DNA of 64,000 nt from positions 2,795,001 through 2,859,000 of the forward strand of contig OU612066.1 in assembly GCA_914767715.1 (NCBI GenBank), read 5' to 3'. The stretch's first letter is position 1. Every line of letters starts with the position of its first letter. The notes under the pieces are model-generated. The model saw only the letters and a list, made by a program, of their open reading frames with translations. It had not been told where the DNA came from and did not search any database. The stretch comes from Membranipora membranacea. Lineage: Eukaryota > Bryozoa > Gymnolaemata > Cheilostomatida > Membraniporidae. Positions 48,901-61,900 of this stretch are shown here, piece after piece. Position numbers and translations under genes: made by a program.

Positions 48901-51900
48901 ACAACTCCCTCCCCTACAGCACAACGGTTCTTTAGGTGATTGAGCAGGAGTTGGTTCCTCTTGCTCACATGTTATACTAATCTTTACCGCTCTTTATTCT
49001 CCTCCTTTTATTACTCAATTAATGTATCTTAGATGCTGCCGCATCTACAGAAATGTGCTGATGTTTTTGTGAAAGTTCTGAGAGACGAGGGAGATAATCC
49101 TGTAGAAATGAGACAGTAAGTAAATATCCAGCTGCTGTCACTCTGTCACCCTGTCACTCTGTTGCTCTGTCGCCCTGTCGCTCTGTCACTCTGTCGCTCT
49201 GTCTCTCTGTCACACTGTCACCCTGTCACTCTGTCACTATGTCACTCTGTCACTTTGTCACTCTGTCGCCCTGTCGCCCTGTCACTCTGTCACTCTGTCA
49301 CACTGTCACCCTGTCGCTCTGTCGCCCTGTCACCTGTCGCTCTGTCACCCTCTCGCTCTCTCAATAAGGCAACTCAAATTAATTTGACTCTGAGGAGTGC
49401 AGTCTGTGAATCTTAGCTACCATAACCAATGAACTAAACCTTTAGTTCATTGTGCCATAACTGATACTTATTATATTTCAGGAAGGTATACTGTTTGACT
49501 TCTGACGTGATCGCTACCACTGCTTTCGGTATTGAGGCAGATGCCCAGACCAACCCAGACAATGACTTTAGGAAATATGGACACACTGTGATGAATGTTT
49601 TAGAATCTGCAGATACCCTGATGGAGAAAATTGTACTCACTGCTAAATTTGCTCTTTTCTGTGAGCATTTAGCTATGTATACATGTTACTAACTCCTTGA
49701 TTCGATGGTTCTGATTGATTCAATTTACAATGGCAGTGGTTATGGCGGGTTTAGCAATCTGTTGAAAAACCTTCTCATTCCAATATAAATTGGTTGACTG
49801 TAATCCACCGCATTGGATGTTAATGAAGTGTTTCATTTTGAATGCAATAGACAAAACTCATGCACCATTTACAGTGTACGATGTTATGTGTGAATTGTTG
49901 AGATACACCCTGCCACCCACCCCATTCACACTGTAATAGTGTAGCTGTATATTTATTTGGTGAATCATTATTTTTTAACCAACGATGCTAACTCCAAAAA
50001 ACTATAATGAATGGAGAAAGATATTTAACCTGCCATTTTGCGTTAGTAAACTGCCCTTAGGGCCCACGCATTCAATGTTATATCAACGCATCCAATTTAT
50101 TGACGTGACTCTTGGTTTTACATTGCAGTGTACTCCACTCCTTGGATAGCTAATATATTGTTTGAATATTTTGGTATATCTGCATTCAACTACGAGACCC
50201 AGAAGTACTTTGAGAGTATTACCAGACAGGCCATTAATTCTCGCCTGAGCGGCTCCGAGTCAGGACACGACTTTGTACAGACAATGGCTAACTCACTGAG
50301 AGAGGCTCCTTCAGGAGATCCTGATACTCTCACTGATGACCACGGTCTCCGCTGGTCCAGAAAAGGTATGTATCTATCTATGTATCTATCTATGTATCTA
50401 TCTATGTATCTATCTACCCAGCTCAATCGTGCTAATTGTTCTCATTTCTGTTCTAATGCTGTCCTTGATATGATATAGCTCATATCCCATTTTTAAATGG
50501 TGAGATGTATGCATCCTTTCCTCTGATTTTGAAGATAGAATAAAACTTTTGAATTTAATTCATTGCACAAATTCCAGTTACACTCTCCTATGGAGCTTGT
50601 CAAAAAAATTATCGGATATATAAATTTGTATTCTGCCAAAGCAACCAATAATCTATCAATATTCAGCTGAGAGTAAGGTTGAGCTCCACAGCTTACTGAG
50701 TTATATATACTGTGAGAATGACATATTATGATTATTTCAAGAGAAAAAACTCAGCGTGTTCTGTTGCGCCTCACTCTTAACATGTAAAAACAGCACAACG
50801 CACTGAACTTTTATTTTATTATGTCATGCAGGTCTGACGATGAATGAGATTATTGGTAATGCTTTCCTATTCTTACTGGCTGGATTTCAGACGACAGCAG
50901 ACACAATGCTGTATATATTCTATGAGCTGGCCATGCACCCTGAGATTCAGCTACGGGTGAGATGAAGCAATAAAACAATTGAGCTCGGTATGATGTGTAA
51001 TGAAAAGCAATGTGTATTACTCAAGGTGTCCTCTATGACCTAGACCAAGTTTGGTCCATTTGCCTGCATTCCGAGTCGCTCCCGATCCAGTGGAAGGGAG
51101 CAACAGGAATGCAGGCAATTGGATTAAACTTGTTCTATCTATGACCTGACAAAATTATGCTCCTATTCAAACCTCCATACTCAATCCTGTGATTATTTTG
51201 TCGTGAATCCGACATGTTTGTGGTGGATTATTTTTCTTTTTTTCCTATGCCTTATCACTAAATTGGAATGCCCAGACTTATAGATGATGCTGGAATCTTA
51301 GCAGTGATGTAAGCTGCAGAAGTCTTCAATACACATGTATATGTACAAAACATACATATGATGAGTTTGTATGTGCAATATTATGTGTAATTTCTTTCTG
51401 TGTGAAATATGTATTATATAATTTTTTTGTTTGTTAGCTTTATGAGGAGATAGAAAGTGTTGAACTTACAGAGCAAGTCACTGTGGAGCAGATTAATAAA
51501 CTGAAGTATCTGGAATGCTGCGTGAATGAGACTATGAGACTATATCCCCAGGCTATAAGGTTTGTATACTCAGACTAGGACTATCCGGTCCTCATACACC
51601 GTCTTTAAAAACCTCACACTCAAGTATCAACTTCTCAAACTATAACTTCTAAAAACCAGAGAGTACACGGAGGGATAATGGTTGTGCAGAATATTTTACC
51701 AAAATGTATAACGGTTCTTTTGCATACAACAAGCATATACTAATTAAGACTATACTAACAAGGTTTACTAAAGGACACTGATTTTTACTCCTATATGGAA
51801 GTCTAATGAGTCTATGTAGTTTGCTTACAATCAGATGAGAAACGAAACAACATCTTATGGCACACTGAGGAACATAATATAAACCAAATATTTGTGATAG

Positions 51901-53320
51901 GCTATATTTATAGTACATTGAGTTAACCTTCCAATGATCCAATTTTTCAGAATTGACAGGCAGGCCACAGAAGATGTTGTAGTTAATGGGGTGACAATAC
52001 CTAAAGGTACATGTGTTACCACTGATGCCTGGGTCATTCAAAGAGATCCTGAATTATGGCAGGATCCTGAGACATTTAACCCTGAGAGGTATGTACTTTT
52101 GTTTACACTAGTTTTATCACAAGAAGGAAGAACACGTTTCACTCTGATTAGACATGTAAAATCTTATTTCAAGCTTTGTAAGCATAAAGTACTATTTCCC
52201 ACAGCTACCTAGCTGTCTTTATATCAGAAATAAAATATACCTTGTGTCCCCTGACTGTTGACTGACCTGACCTGACCATCTGACTGGATACCTTATCAAC
52301 CAGTCAGTCAGATAGTGTGCACAAGACACATTAATGATATCTGCCGAAGAACATTTATTTTGTTGGTTAGGGAGCGGAGCTTCTTATTCTCCTGGCTGTG
52401 AATCGTTTACGTTATTGTTTTAGTTTTACGGTAAAATAACACGCTGAAAGTACATTTCTTTTCTGGCTTCAAAACTATTAGTAAATTAGACCACTTGGCT
52501 GCAGTAACTCTTTGATTTGACAAAGAAAATTTTAAATATCAATCAACATGATGTATTAGACAATTGCAGATTTAATGCTCAGAAAACCTGGAGCTCGCTA
52601 GACACAATAACTGGTATACTATTATCTTATTTCAGATTTACCCCTGAGAACAGTGTTGGGAGACATCCTTGTTCGTTCTTCCCGTTTGGTATCGGTAACA
52701 GGTCATGTATTGGTAATCGTCTCGCCATGTTAGAAATGAAAGTCGCCGTAGTACAGTGTTTGAGAGCCTTTAAACTGGAGCCCAGCGCTGAAACACCGGT
52801 AGGTGTATACTTCCTGTTACTTTCAATAATTCTTCCCCTTTCTATATTTGAGTGATAGAGTCATGGGTAACTGAAATGAGTGGATGCAAAGCGGCGACGA
52901 TGTAATGCGTGTAATATTAAAATGACAGTACTACTAGGCCATGTTTGGTACGGTTTGAAAGATCTCAGGCTGAAAAGTCATTAGGGCATATGAAATAAAA
53001 CAGCCTGTGAACCATATTGCAGTAAGACTGCTGCTAAGTCTGGAAATGGGGATCATAGTCGATCATAGTGATAAGTTGCCTCCCCCTGACCACTATGATC
53101 CTTGCTAACAAATTTCAGCAAAAACTAAATTGCTTTTTTCCACAATTTTTTATTTTTTTATTTTCAATGCCTTATTAACTCACAGTATGTGAATTAATGG
53201 GGATATATATCCACTTTTCTAATATTTTGCTTGCAGACAAGACCACTGAAGTTCCAGGCCTCAGCCACTATAGCACCAGAGAAACCGATTGTGCTGAAGT
53301 TTGTACCCAGGAGTGAATAG
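45982..53320 (+). CDS. Cytochrome P450, CYP3-clan-like (12 exons, one junction out of phase)
   Basis: P450s are haem monooxygenases anchored in the endoplasmic reticulum. Exons: 45982-46055, 46697-46795, 48151-48203, 48570-48780, 49033-49115, 49482-49660, 50129-50365, 50832-50956, 51438-51559, 51951-52088, 52636-52798, 53237-53320. Exon 1 starts MMLLGGIEVPTWVIL, a membrane anchor; exon 2 has the hinge GIRGPRAYPVIGT. Exon 4 holds SSLTPTFTQGKLKQ, typical of clan 3. The I helix reads LLAGFQTTADT, with Gln where Asp or Glu is usual. ETMR is the ExxR motif, NPER the PERF region, and FPFGIGNRSCIGNR the haem loop with its Cys ligand. The total is 1,568 nt, one short of a whole frame: exon 2 ends phase 2 (GAC AG) but exon 3 (SIMDTDLRLKEKYGK) needs phase 0. 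All other joints fit. It could be a sequence error, an unseen microexon or a real lesion. Confidence 0.88.
46185..46323. mobile_element. MITE with 9-bp target duplication (P450 intron 1)
   Basis: Ends read ACCAAGTGTGGTCCATTTG and, inverted, GGAATGCAGGCAAA to AACTTGATCTA. TATGACAAG flanks both sides (46176-46184, 46324-46332). Same family as 51042-51138. A 9-bp duplication suggests a Mutator-like source. Confidence 0.75.
47215..47830 (-). mobile_element. LINE C-terminal fragment (P450 intron 2)
   Basis: 47753-47364 encodes LKRFAFYGASEQLLCQLF and LPSGRLCAYKSRCACGSN, the end of a non-LTR reverse transcriptase polyprotein, with a 3' tail toward 47215. It shares sequence with 25030-25485. Confidence 0.8.
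49134..49356 (+). repeat. 8-bp minisatellite in P450 intron 5
   Basis: About 27 units of CTGTCACT with third-part variants (CTGTCGCC, CTGTCACA, CTGTCTCT). Period 8 is clear. Confidence 0.95.
50370..50416 (+). repeat. GTATCTATCTAT tandem repeat after P450 exon 7
   Basis: About four 12-bp units begin four bases behind the exon 7 donor (50366). Confidence 0.9.
51042..51138. mobile_element. 97-bp MITE with 9-bp target duplication (P450 intron 8)
   Basis: Inverted ends AGACCAAGTTTGGTCC and GGATTAAACTTGTTCTAT with shared inner TTGCCTGCATTCC. CTATGACCT flanks both sides (51033-51041, 51139-51147). Same family as 46185-46323; partial copies at 37340 and 48300. Confidence 0.8.
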
Positions 53321-53578
53321 ATGGGAATCTACAACAGAACAGTCCCATCCTAATCCTAACCATAAACCAACCCGACTCGTTGATGAAATCTTTCCTAATA
53401 TTTCATTTTATACTGTCTATCATATGATCTGCACAGTGACCTGTATGGCATGTAGATGAGTGTTTTCAAATGATTTTTATCTTCTTTTTATAATCACCGG
53501 TGTTTTCAATATATTTTTGTCGCTCAGACTCTTTTCATCTGTTATTTGCCTTGCTTGTCCACACTGAAACTTCATGAA

Positions 53579-53584
53579 AATAAA
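53579..53584 (+). terminator. Polyadenylation signal of the P450 gene
   Basis: AATAAA occurs about 260 bp after the P450 stop codon. Confidence 0.6.
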
Positions 53585-53977
53585 CACCAGCTACTGGTTA
53601 TTTTATTTGTTACTAGCTATTTACATTTGGCTGATCGATTTTCTGATGAAGAAGTATCTTCCTCTGTAAAACATACATGTGAAGACTTAATATAAACCAA
53701 TGAACTCCCTCTGCCAGTCCCATTGTATAAACCAAGCAAAAACTTACAGACTTTATAGCTATTTTGGAGGTGAATTTTAGGACTCTGTAACAGCATATTA
53801 TTCTCCATAGTCGATCTGCCATATGAATCATACCCTTGCAAAAGGCTGATATGATCAATTTGTACTTTTATCCAGAACATTCTACATTTAGGATTCCCTG
53901 ATACTACACGATAACAAATAACATTGCTTTTGTATAGAACCTTCCAATTCTATGCAGCAGAGAAGGCCAGAGAAATA

Positions 53978-54159
53978 TTTGGTGCCAAAAAGTGGGACAA
54001 AAAGTATGCCTACTTAGCACAGTTTCCGCTCCTTGTGTCAATACTATAATAATAAGTTAATTTGATGTCATGATGCAATATAAGCCTTTGTAAATATGCA
54101 GGCGTAGTATAAAAAACATATATGCAATAGTATGCAATTTATTCAGTGAATAACTGTGA
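53978..54159 (+). repeat. Dispersed repeat, copy 2 (empty site)
   Basis: Matches 43698-43939 but lacks the 46-bp mini-element. Confidence 0.85.
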
Positions 54160-55641
54160 CCAGGGAGTTACAGAGTTTCAAACTCCTTGATAGCAGGGTG
54201 CGAGGACTGCCTTACGCAATGAACCTTCTTCTCAGTTCTCTGGGGCCTGCACCCAGTGACCAAGCACCCTGATGAAGTTTGTTCATCTAATTGGTACCGC
54301 AAAAACTCTCTAGGCATCACCATCAACAGTATTGATTACTAATTAAGTCCACAGCTTGACATTGATTTATCATCTACACTTACACTTACAGTGAGTTGTA
54401 GCAGGACTAGGAGATGAGCTGTGCTTCAGTATTATTCTTGAGTATAAATTCTCCTTGATCTCTAGTTGTTCATTAGAAAATACTTAAACGCTAAGTCCAT
54501 ACATGACAAGTTGGTAGACCAAGAAATCAGGAGGTCTCCGCGGACGAACTCCCGACCCTGAGTGCCACTCTGCGCGTCCTGCAGTGAAGGTGTAATTTGG
54601 CCGTTGTTGTCATTTGCTTTAAGCCAAAACTAGAGCGTTCATATTATGAGATGCATAATTTTACCTGATTTTACAAATTATATTGTTGCACTTTATCCGA
54701 ATGAGGAGAGATGGTATGTTAATAGGCAATTATATCTAGGTATATGTACTGTGGGGGTAGGAAAACATAGTTTTTCTTGCAACAAGAAGCTTAAAAAGTC
54801 TTCTGGGTGAAGGAAGCTGAAAAAAGGGAGGAAAAAGGGAGATAGGGAGGAGGTGGAAAATACCCCTAAAAACTGGGAGGCTCCCTACCAAAAAGGGAGA
54901 CTTGTCAGGTATGGCTAAGTCTCAGCATCTCAAATCCGGCTAAGTGAACCAACTTACCAATGCAATCCTGATACATGTTGAGGTCTACACGTGATCAAAT
55001 ATTAAGTCAGTCTGGTGATGATTGCATATCATTCCTATGGCTTATCTCTGGTTAATCTCTAAAATGCTCCTTCATAATCATACAGGCTGTAAAATTAAAG
55101 TACACATACATACACATGTTGTTTGGACTTTGTCAGATTACTGACACATCAATCAGAATCAAACTTTGAACTATGTAACTTGATGAGCTCTAAAGCCCTC
55201 TCTACACTTGCAGTATATGCCCTCCATCTAGCAGACATTACTATACGCCTTGCATTGTATGCACTATATACACAATGTCTACTCTAAAACCTGTACCTAC
55301 CTTGTACCTTGCCGCGTTGATCATCAACTTCAATAGTGTATCACATCTGAAGACTTCGACAATGTGGCAGGTTCATAGTCCGTTATCGTTCCGGGTCAGT
55401 ATAACATAACATCATGGGGAGTACCATCATAGTGCAGAACCTGGGTTGGTCTCTGGCAATTTTTGACTGCGCACCCCCCCTGGTTGGGTTTCAAACAACA
55501 AAAAAACCAAGGGGGCAGTCAATTACTGCCAGTGACCCTGGGACCGGTTTCAATTAGAACAGTCATTAGCAGGTCGCTCGTTACAGTTAGCAACAACTCT
55601 GCGATAATTAAACGACCAGACTGTACCTGTTTCAATTATCA
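54160..55641. other. Intergenic sequence between P450 and Harbinger element
   Basis: No gene is supported. A small hairpin at about 55463-55526 has TTGACTGC and GCAGTCAA ends with C-rich and G-rich inner arms. Confidence 0.55.
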
Positions 55642-56384
55642 GGGGCTGGTTTCAATTAGGTTCTGGCCATATGTGTGCTAAATTGTATATAGCCGCACTG
55701 TAGCCGAGCTGTAGCTGGATTATATCAGCCATTTAGACATGTTTCAATTAGCCCCTGCTACAACTCAGCTAAACAGCTGCTACTGGCTGGTGTCGTAAAT
55801 AGGTACTGTTTCCTGTTTATTTTCTGCAGATTACCATAATCATTATGGCTCAAACTAATAGGCAACCCTACAAAATATTTACACATAGACTGATCACAGA
55901 ACAAGCTTTTTTGATGCAAGTGTCTCAGCCTTTCCAAGAAGCATGGCCAGCAGATGGCAGCTGTGAAAAACCTAAGTGAGTCAGTGCTTGTAAGTTACTG
56001 TGTAATTAGAATGTAATACATTGTCATTCAAATGAACTCGTCATTGAAAACCATTAAACACAAAGGCTTTTGATCAATTAATTGACTCAAAATATATGAG
56101 TCAAGACATCATCATGGTTTGAATATTAAATAATGATATTAATTCATTATTATTACTTACATCATCAGTCATTGCAACTTGTGTATACCAATCAATGTTT
56201 GTATGTGAGTCATAACCACATCATTCAATCAAACAGCTAACTACACAAGGGTTGACAGGGAATGTTGAAAGAGATATAGATCATAGGCTGTGAAATAGGT
56301 AGTGATGAATATATTGTTTTATGACTTGATACAAATATGGATTATTTACTGAAAAAGAACAATGTGAGTCGTGACAATAAAAAG

Positions 56385-58414
56385 TTAACCGAAGTGTTGC
56401 AGGGCTATTCTCTCCCGTACACGTGCGCCTCCAGGTTGATCCTCAATGGCCCCACCCTCTACTCGCTCCGGTAGAGCCTGTGCTTCAACCTCATCACCCG
56501 GGAGTGGCACACCAGCTCGCACACAAAAGTTGTGCAGAGCAAAACATGCCACAACCACTCTACAACATTTCGCTGGCTCAAAATAGAGCTCTCCTCCTAA
56601 AAAAAAATCAATGAAGCTGTAAGGACCTTGCTAAAGGCTGAAAGCCCGAAACGCTAAAAGAGCATTTTTGTCAATCTAAGTTGGTAATTTTCTGTCATCT
56701 CAAGGTAGCTATGAACTTGAATCTAAATGCATGTCTTGGTGATTTTCTCTTAGCACTTTAATGATTACCTCACATCATATAGTTATTTTTCTGTGAAATG
56801 AATTTAATCAATTGATATTTTCAGGGGAAGACGCTATGTACCTTGTCTATGGAGACAGCGCCATCTGTTTTTGAGGTCACCGAAGGCATTCTCCACCAAA
56901 AACCTGGTCTTCTTGTGGGCCCTGTTAAATGCAATCTGATGGGCTTCTACCGGGTTTAGGAATGGAGTCATGATCCATGGTTTGATACCGTAACCGCTGT
57001 CACCTACAACAAGATGATACAGTATCACACTCTGCAAACAAAAGGTGAACACAATTTGCTATCATGATGGCTTTCCAAGCATTCTATTTGACAATATCAT
57101 TGGGATGCATCTGTAACGATAGTATTGATCCAAAGTTTTTAATTACAATATACTGGCTACACAAGTATCAATTTTTCATTCACCACCTGCAATCAACTAT
57201 TGTCTTATTATGCTCACCCAAGAGAATGCCTTGCAGACGCTGGTTCTCCATGTCTCTGTATAGTTGAGATTGGCTAAACACGAAGTTATCGTGGTGTGCC
57301 CCGGGGTACTTGGCCAGCACGTTCCAGAAAAGTCTTTCTGAATTGCAAACTGCCATGATGTTGAGAGTTGTATCTCTAAAATGAAGGGGATTGTTTTTAT
57401 TATTATATTTGTAGTCAATCATATTAGTTGGAGGATAGTCCATGGGATATCTATGAGTCGACTCTCTGCAGCCACATCTGCAGCTCAGCCAAGACACAAG
57501 ATGGTCTTGTTTATGATTTTGGCGACGATTGAGTGAAATTTATCAGCTGCAATCTATACTCTATGGGTCGATGACACAGGTATTTTATTACTAGTTATGT
57601 ACTAACTTTGAGTTTTGTCGGTGATTATACACATGCGTAAGTGTGGCCGGTATCCTCCCAATCTTGATGTGCGTACCATCGATCATACCAAGCACCCCGG
57701 GAAATCCCGCCACCTCCTCGTTCTCACGCATATACTGTCTACATTCCACTGGGGTTGGATACCTGATAAAATTGTTGAGCTACAAACAAGGAAACATTCT
57801 GTCAGCTTTAACTTATGACACAACACCTGAAGTAATTTACCATACGAATGTTAGTCAATCTGTAACAGGGGAGGTAATATACTCAAGCGCCTTCTAAATT
57901 AGTTATAATATCCTTCAATAGTGTCTAAATTAGTTATATCCTTCAATAGTGTCCTTGTAAATTTAGTTGTTTTGTCCATTGCTATTGAATACTTAGATGT
58001 GAACTGTGGTTGTATTTTGTTTTTCTTAAGACCAATTATTACCTCGGCGATTATAGCGTTCAGTGTTGAATTTAAGTGCCGTGACTGGCTGGCATTGGAC
58101 ATACCATACCCTCTCGCACTTGACCTTAGGTTATCTCCTGAGGCTAAATAGCACAGAGCTGCCTGAAGTCTAGTGTTGGATGATATCGCCTTGTTAGTTG
58201 GGATCGTTGGTGTCAAATATGGCTCTAGCATTGAATGAAGTTCTCTGTATTGGTATGGATAGAGGCGTGTTGCCTGAAAAAATTCTCTGGGGCTAACAAT
58301 GTCTAATTCATTCACCCTTGGTCTAAATAACCTGATTTGATTTACTGGGTTTGGTCTATGTTCTGGCTGCTCTGCATTGCCTTGCAAATTCCTGAGTATC
58401 ATGAAGTGAGCCAT
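56385..58414 (-). CDS. HARBI1-type Harbinger nuclease, 358 aa, five exons, intact
   Basis: Exons on minus: 58414-58043, 57779-57607, 57375-57218, 57003-56842, 56596-56385. All phases fit and there is no stop. The first exon carries the helix-turn-helix-like N-terminal part (ALCYLASGDNLRSSARGYGM). DDE motifs follow: FPGVLGMIDGTHIKI (first D), KYPGAHHDNFVF (second D), LLGDSGYGIKPW, and VENAFGDLKNRWRCLH (E). The C terminus has CFALHNFC. Length fits human HARBI1 (about 350). A TTTTACAG directly precedes the ATG, so an untranslated 5' exon is likely. It should cut DNA at the element ends together with the Myb/SANT protein at 59295-61900; host domestication is the alternative. Confidence 0.92.
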
Positions 58415-58469
58415 CTGTAAAATAAAAAAAAAATTGTGAGATAAAGATTAGCTTTTGTACTGAAGCTGC

Positions 58470-59040
58470 AGGACTGAGTTGCCATCTGTCTGTAGTTTGG
58501 TTATCCCTTTGACATACCCTACTGACCTTATGTTTTCAAGTTATCCTCTCAAATTCGCGGGCCTGAAATCCGTGAATAATTAAGACTAGTGAAATTAGGA
58601 GCTGGCGAATTATTAAGGTCAGTAGGGTAGTTTGCTTTTTCCCACCCCTTCCAAGGATTGAGGATAATATGATCAAGCTCCATCCCATTGGCTTGCAGCT
58701 GTTGCTTGAAAGTGCCTCAAAAACTGGAAAGTCCCGTATCAAAAGGACTGTCCAGCTGTCTGATGTTTTGCTGATCCCCTTGACATGGTCAGGTCATTCC
58801 CATCCCTTGCCAGGTTTAAGCAGGGAGTTTGGTCCCAAACTCCCTGGATAAGGGCTAATACAATCAAGCTTTATCCCATTTGCTTGCTTGATAATATTGC
58901 TTGCTTGGAAGCTCCTCACAACTGGAAACTCCCCTATCCAAAAGCTGTCTGTTGATTTGTTTATCCCTTTGACACGGTGAGGATATTCCCACCCGGGAGG
59001 ATAATAAGATCAAGTTTCATCCCCTTTGCTTGCAAATGAT
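58470..59040. repeat. Degenerate tandem repeat, about three units
   Basis: The phrase ATCAAGCTCCATCCCATTGG recurs, altered, near 58671, 58863 and 59010, with TATCCCTTTGACA and CTGGAAAGTCCC blocks between. It lies between the two Harbinger genes. Confidence 0.65.
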
Positions 59041-59294
59041 AGTCGTCCTCACTCTACAATACAGCAGTTGAATTCAAATTCAGGCAAATTCAATGTCAAT
59101 ATGGTTAGCCAATTTGCAATGATAATTTAATTTATAGAAAAAAACAATTGAAGAAGTAAACTAGAGGGCAAGAGGGATAGACAACAATATTAACCAAGCT
59201 GAAAGAAAACAAGGAAGAGAAGATTAATATAAGGAAGTGAACCTATGAGGTAAGGGTAAAAATGTTATTTAATGTTATTATGATATTGTTATTG

Positions 59295-61900
59295 TCATTT
59301 ATTGGCTAGTTTTTCAAGGGAGCCGGCAATGCTGTGTAAATTGTTATTAAGCTCAACGAGAACTAATGTCTGGTTATTTAAGATTTGGTTCTGTTTAAGA
59401 AGAAGCTCGTACATGGCGTGGTTAACATCTATCTCCACTTCTTCGCCATCTCCGCTGAAATTGAAACAACGTAGTATCAGTATCTACTACCGAATAAGGT
59501 GTGCTGGACTCATCTCTCGCGTAAATTTTGGGGAAGGCTGGCTGTAGGCTCGATTTCCTAGCACCAAACAAACATGTTCGTTTTAAAAAAATTGAGAATA
59601 TATGACTTGACTGACTTCCTATTTGAAAGTTTGGGAGATAAATTAATGCTAATACGCACTTATCAACTTGTAATAGGGCAGCAGGTGCCGTGGAAGATGT
59701 ACTAGTCTGCGTTTTCGTTTTTTCTCTGCTTGCTGTGGGTGTCTTTTTTTGTCTAGAAAAAGTAGTGGTTTAATCATTTCATAAAAAGATGTTGGGTAAA
59801 TCCTTAGAGTGTTTATTGTGAATCGTGTACATCGTTGTTACATAATGTCCAGCAAATGAAAAATTGAGAACTCTGTGATGAGTTCTCATGCATATGGAAT
59901 AGTTTAGAAGGTGCACGATATTCGGTTAAAGGCTCACTTTTTCAATTCAGGCGTCTGTTGTACTTCGGCATCAGCTGCATCTTTTGTTTTGTCGTCGGCC
60001 GGTAGAGGTGGAGTTAAAATATCCAGAACTGTCTCAGCTGGTCGCTTTATAGGTAGCATGGCACTGTGTTGAAATAAAATCATAAAAGTTTAACTGATAT
60101 GTTTTCTTAAAAGCAGGAACATTATTATAATTTCCATTGCCAACATTCCCCCTCTAATTGCATGGCCTCCGGTAATTGTAGCCCACCTACCTGCTCATTG
60201 ATTTTAGGAGAACAACTCCGAGTTTGTTGACAAACTGATTTTCGGTGTATGTTTCACAGCCCACATTGAATGGTATAATTATTCTGTTTATAGGTACCTG
60301 GGCCATTTGATGGCAAAATTACAGAAGAATGACCCTAAGAACAGGTTTCAAAGAACTGATTAACCAATCATGGTTTATGAAATCTCAGGGCAATACAAAG
60401 AAGTAATATCATGCCTGGTGTCGAGTCCCTCCTCTATCCCTAGTAGGGCCTCCTGGGGGACTACAGCAGCAATCTGCTCGAAAGTCGAGTGAAGAGGCGC
60501 AGGGGGTGGGCCACCGCCAGTCCTGCCCAGGGCTAGGCGACGAGAAGTCACCGCCTTCTTAGTTTCTGACTTGAGCTTTCTGAATTTGTCCTTACAGGAC
60601 TCCAGAGTCCTCCTGTTGGTTAAGTCAGCATTATTAACATCACTGAGAATCTAGAAATGTCAAATTGATAGAGAATGTGCATTCTGGCAGTAAGAAAGGG
60701 ATAAATTGATTATTCTCTTGATGTTTAGCTTCATAAGTTTATCAGTGTTATCTTGGGTAAACATGTAAAAATTCTGCTCTCATCCCTTTACTACCATCAT
60801 TTTTAACTGCTTGCTACATTATAATTTCTACCTTCAAAAAAGGTCAACAATTAACTGAACTTACTCCTTTCCACGTTTTCTTCACAATCTCGCTGCCGCA
60901 AGGCCCTGCAAAATCGTCAAATAGTGTGTGGTATTGACCACACACCCCATCAACCAGCGCCTTCACTTGTTCAGCCGACCAGTTTGCAGCCTTGGCTTTC
61001 TTTACTGATTTTTGGGACTGAAAGAATCACAAGAACCTGTTGAACCATAGCCATCAGTCTATTGTATGAAGAGACTATACATGTATAGAATTACACAGGG
61101 TTACGCTAACCTCCCTCTCCTCAATTACCTGGCCAAATGCTTCATTGTTTGTAGCTCAACAACTTTGTCAAATTAATGTTATGCATATATAGATTTTCTA
61201 GTGTTTTATGTTCTATTCGATTTTGTTATGTTGTTTAATATATACATTGCATTTCCATATGTTATTACGTGTCCAATTTGTTTCCTACCACCTTCCCTTC
61301 GAATATCCCTAAGACGTGCATCATTTGATGCACATTATGGTGATTCAATGATTGATCCTGCCTGGATGGCTATCATGTTTACTTCTCACATTGGGAATTC
61401 CTAAGAAATGCATTATGGGTTATCTCAACAGTGCCTAGATTGGTGCATGCATGATTGACTATCATGGCTTACTTGGGGAATCCCAAAGAGGAGCATTATA
61501 GGATGATCTATACATAAACATAGTTCTATTCACATATTAACCTTATGGTGGTGTGTCTATGATCAGTCATGCCTGGGTGACCATCATCATGGTTAACTCT
61601 CACTTTGGTATTTCCAAGGAATTGCATTATGGGTCTACTGAATGGTGCCTTGATATGGTGCACGCATGATTGACTACCATGGTTCACTTGGGAGTTCCAA
61701 AGACTAGCATTATTATGGGATGTTCCAGATACAGTGACAGTAGAGTAGGTGATGCCTGTCTCAACATCTAGGAATAATCATCATTGGAATAAAACTAATG
61801 TGTCATTACCAATGATCCATTCATTCATGATTGGATGAAAGTCATAACTATGGAAGAAACTTACTACTTGGATATCAGAAAAGCTTCTGTTGTTGGCCAT
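59295..61900 (-). CDS. Myb/SANT-like Harbinger partner protein (NAIF1-like), 267 aa, six exons
   Basis: Exons on minus: 61900-61865 (MANNRSFSDIQV), 61017-60865, 60650-60415, 60063-59938, 59752-59660, 59454-59295. All phases fit. Exons 2-3 encode the DNA-binding domain: NWSAEQVKALVDGV, TWKG, then CKDKFRKLKSETKKAV and LGRTGGGPPPAPLHSTFEQI, as in NAIF1 and Harbinger Myb-like proteins. A Lys/Thr/Ser-rich linker follows, and a C-terminal Leu/Asn coil (LLLKQNQILNNQTLVLVELN) that may mediate oligomers. The exon ending at 60415 uses a GC donor (CAG-GCATGA). The family's role is to bind element ends and carry the nuclease into the nucleus. The short first exon is less certain than the rest. Confidence 0.85.
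61320..61720. repeat. Degenerate repeat in intron 1 of the Myb/SANT gene
   Basis: Words such as GCATTATGGG, GCATGATTGACTA and TGATTGATC/TGATCAGTC recur with a period near 100-220 bp. No coding sense. Confidence 0.6.

Noticed and set aside
49162-49416. Leu/Ser/Cys/His repeat protein
   Set aside because: Produced by the 8-bp minisatellite in a P450 intron.
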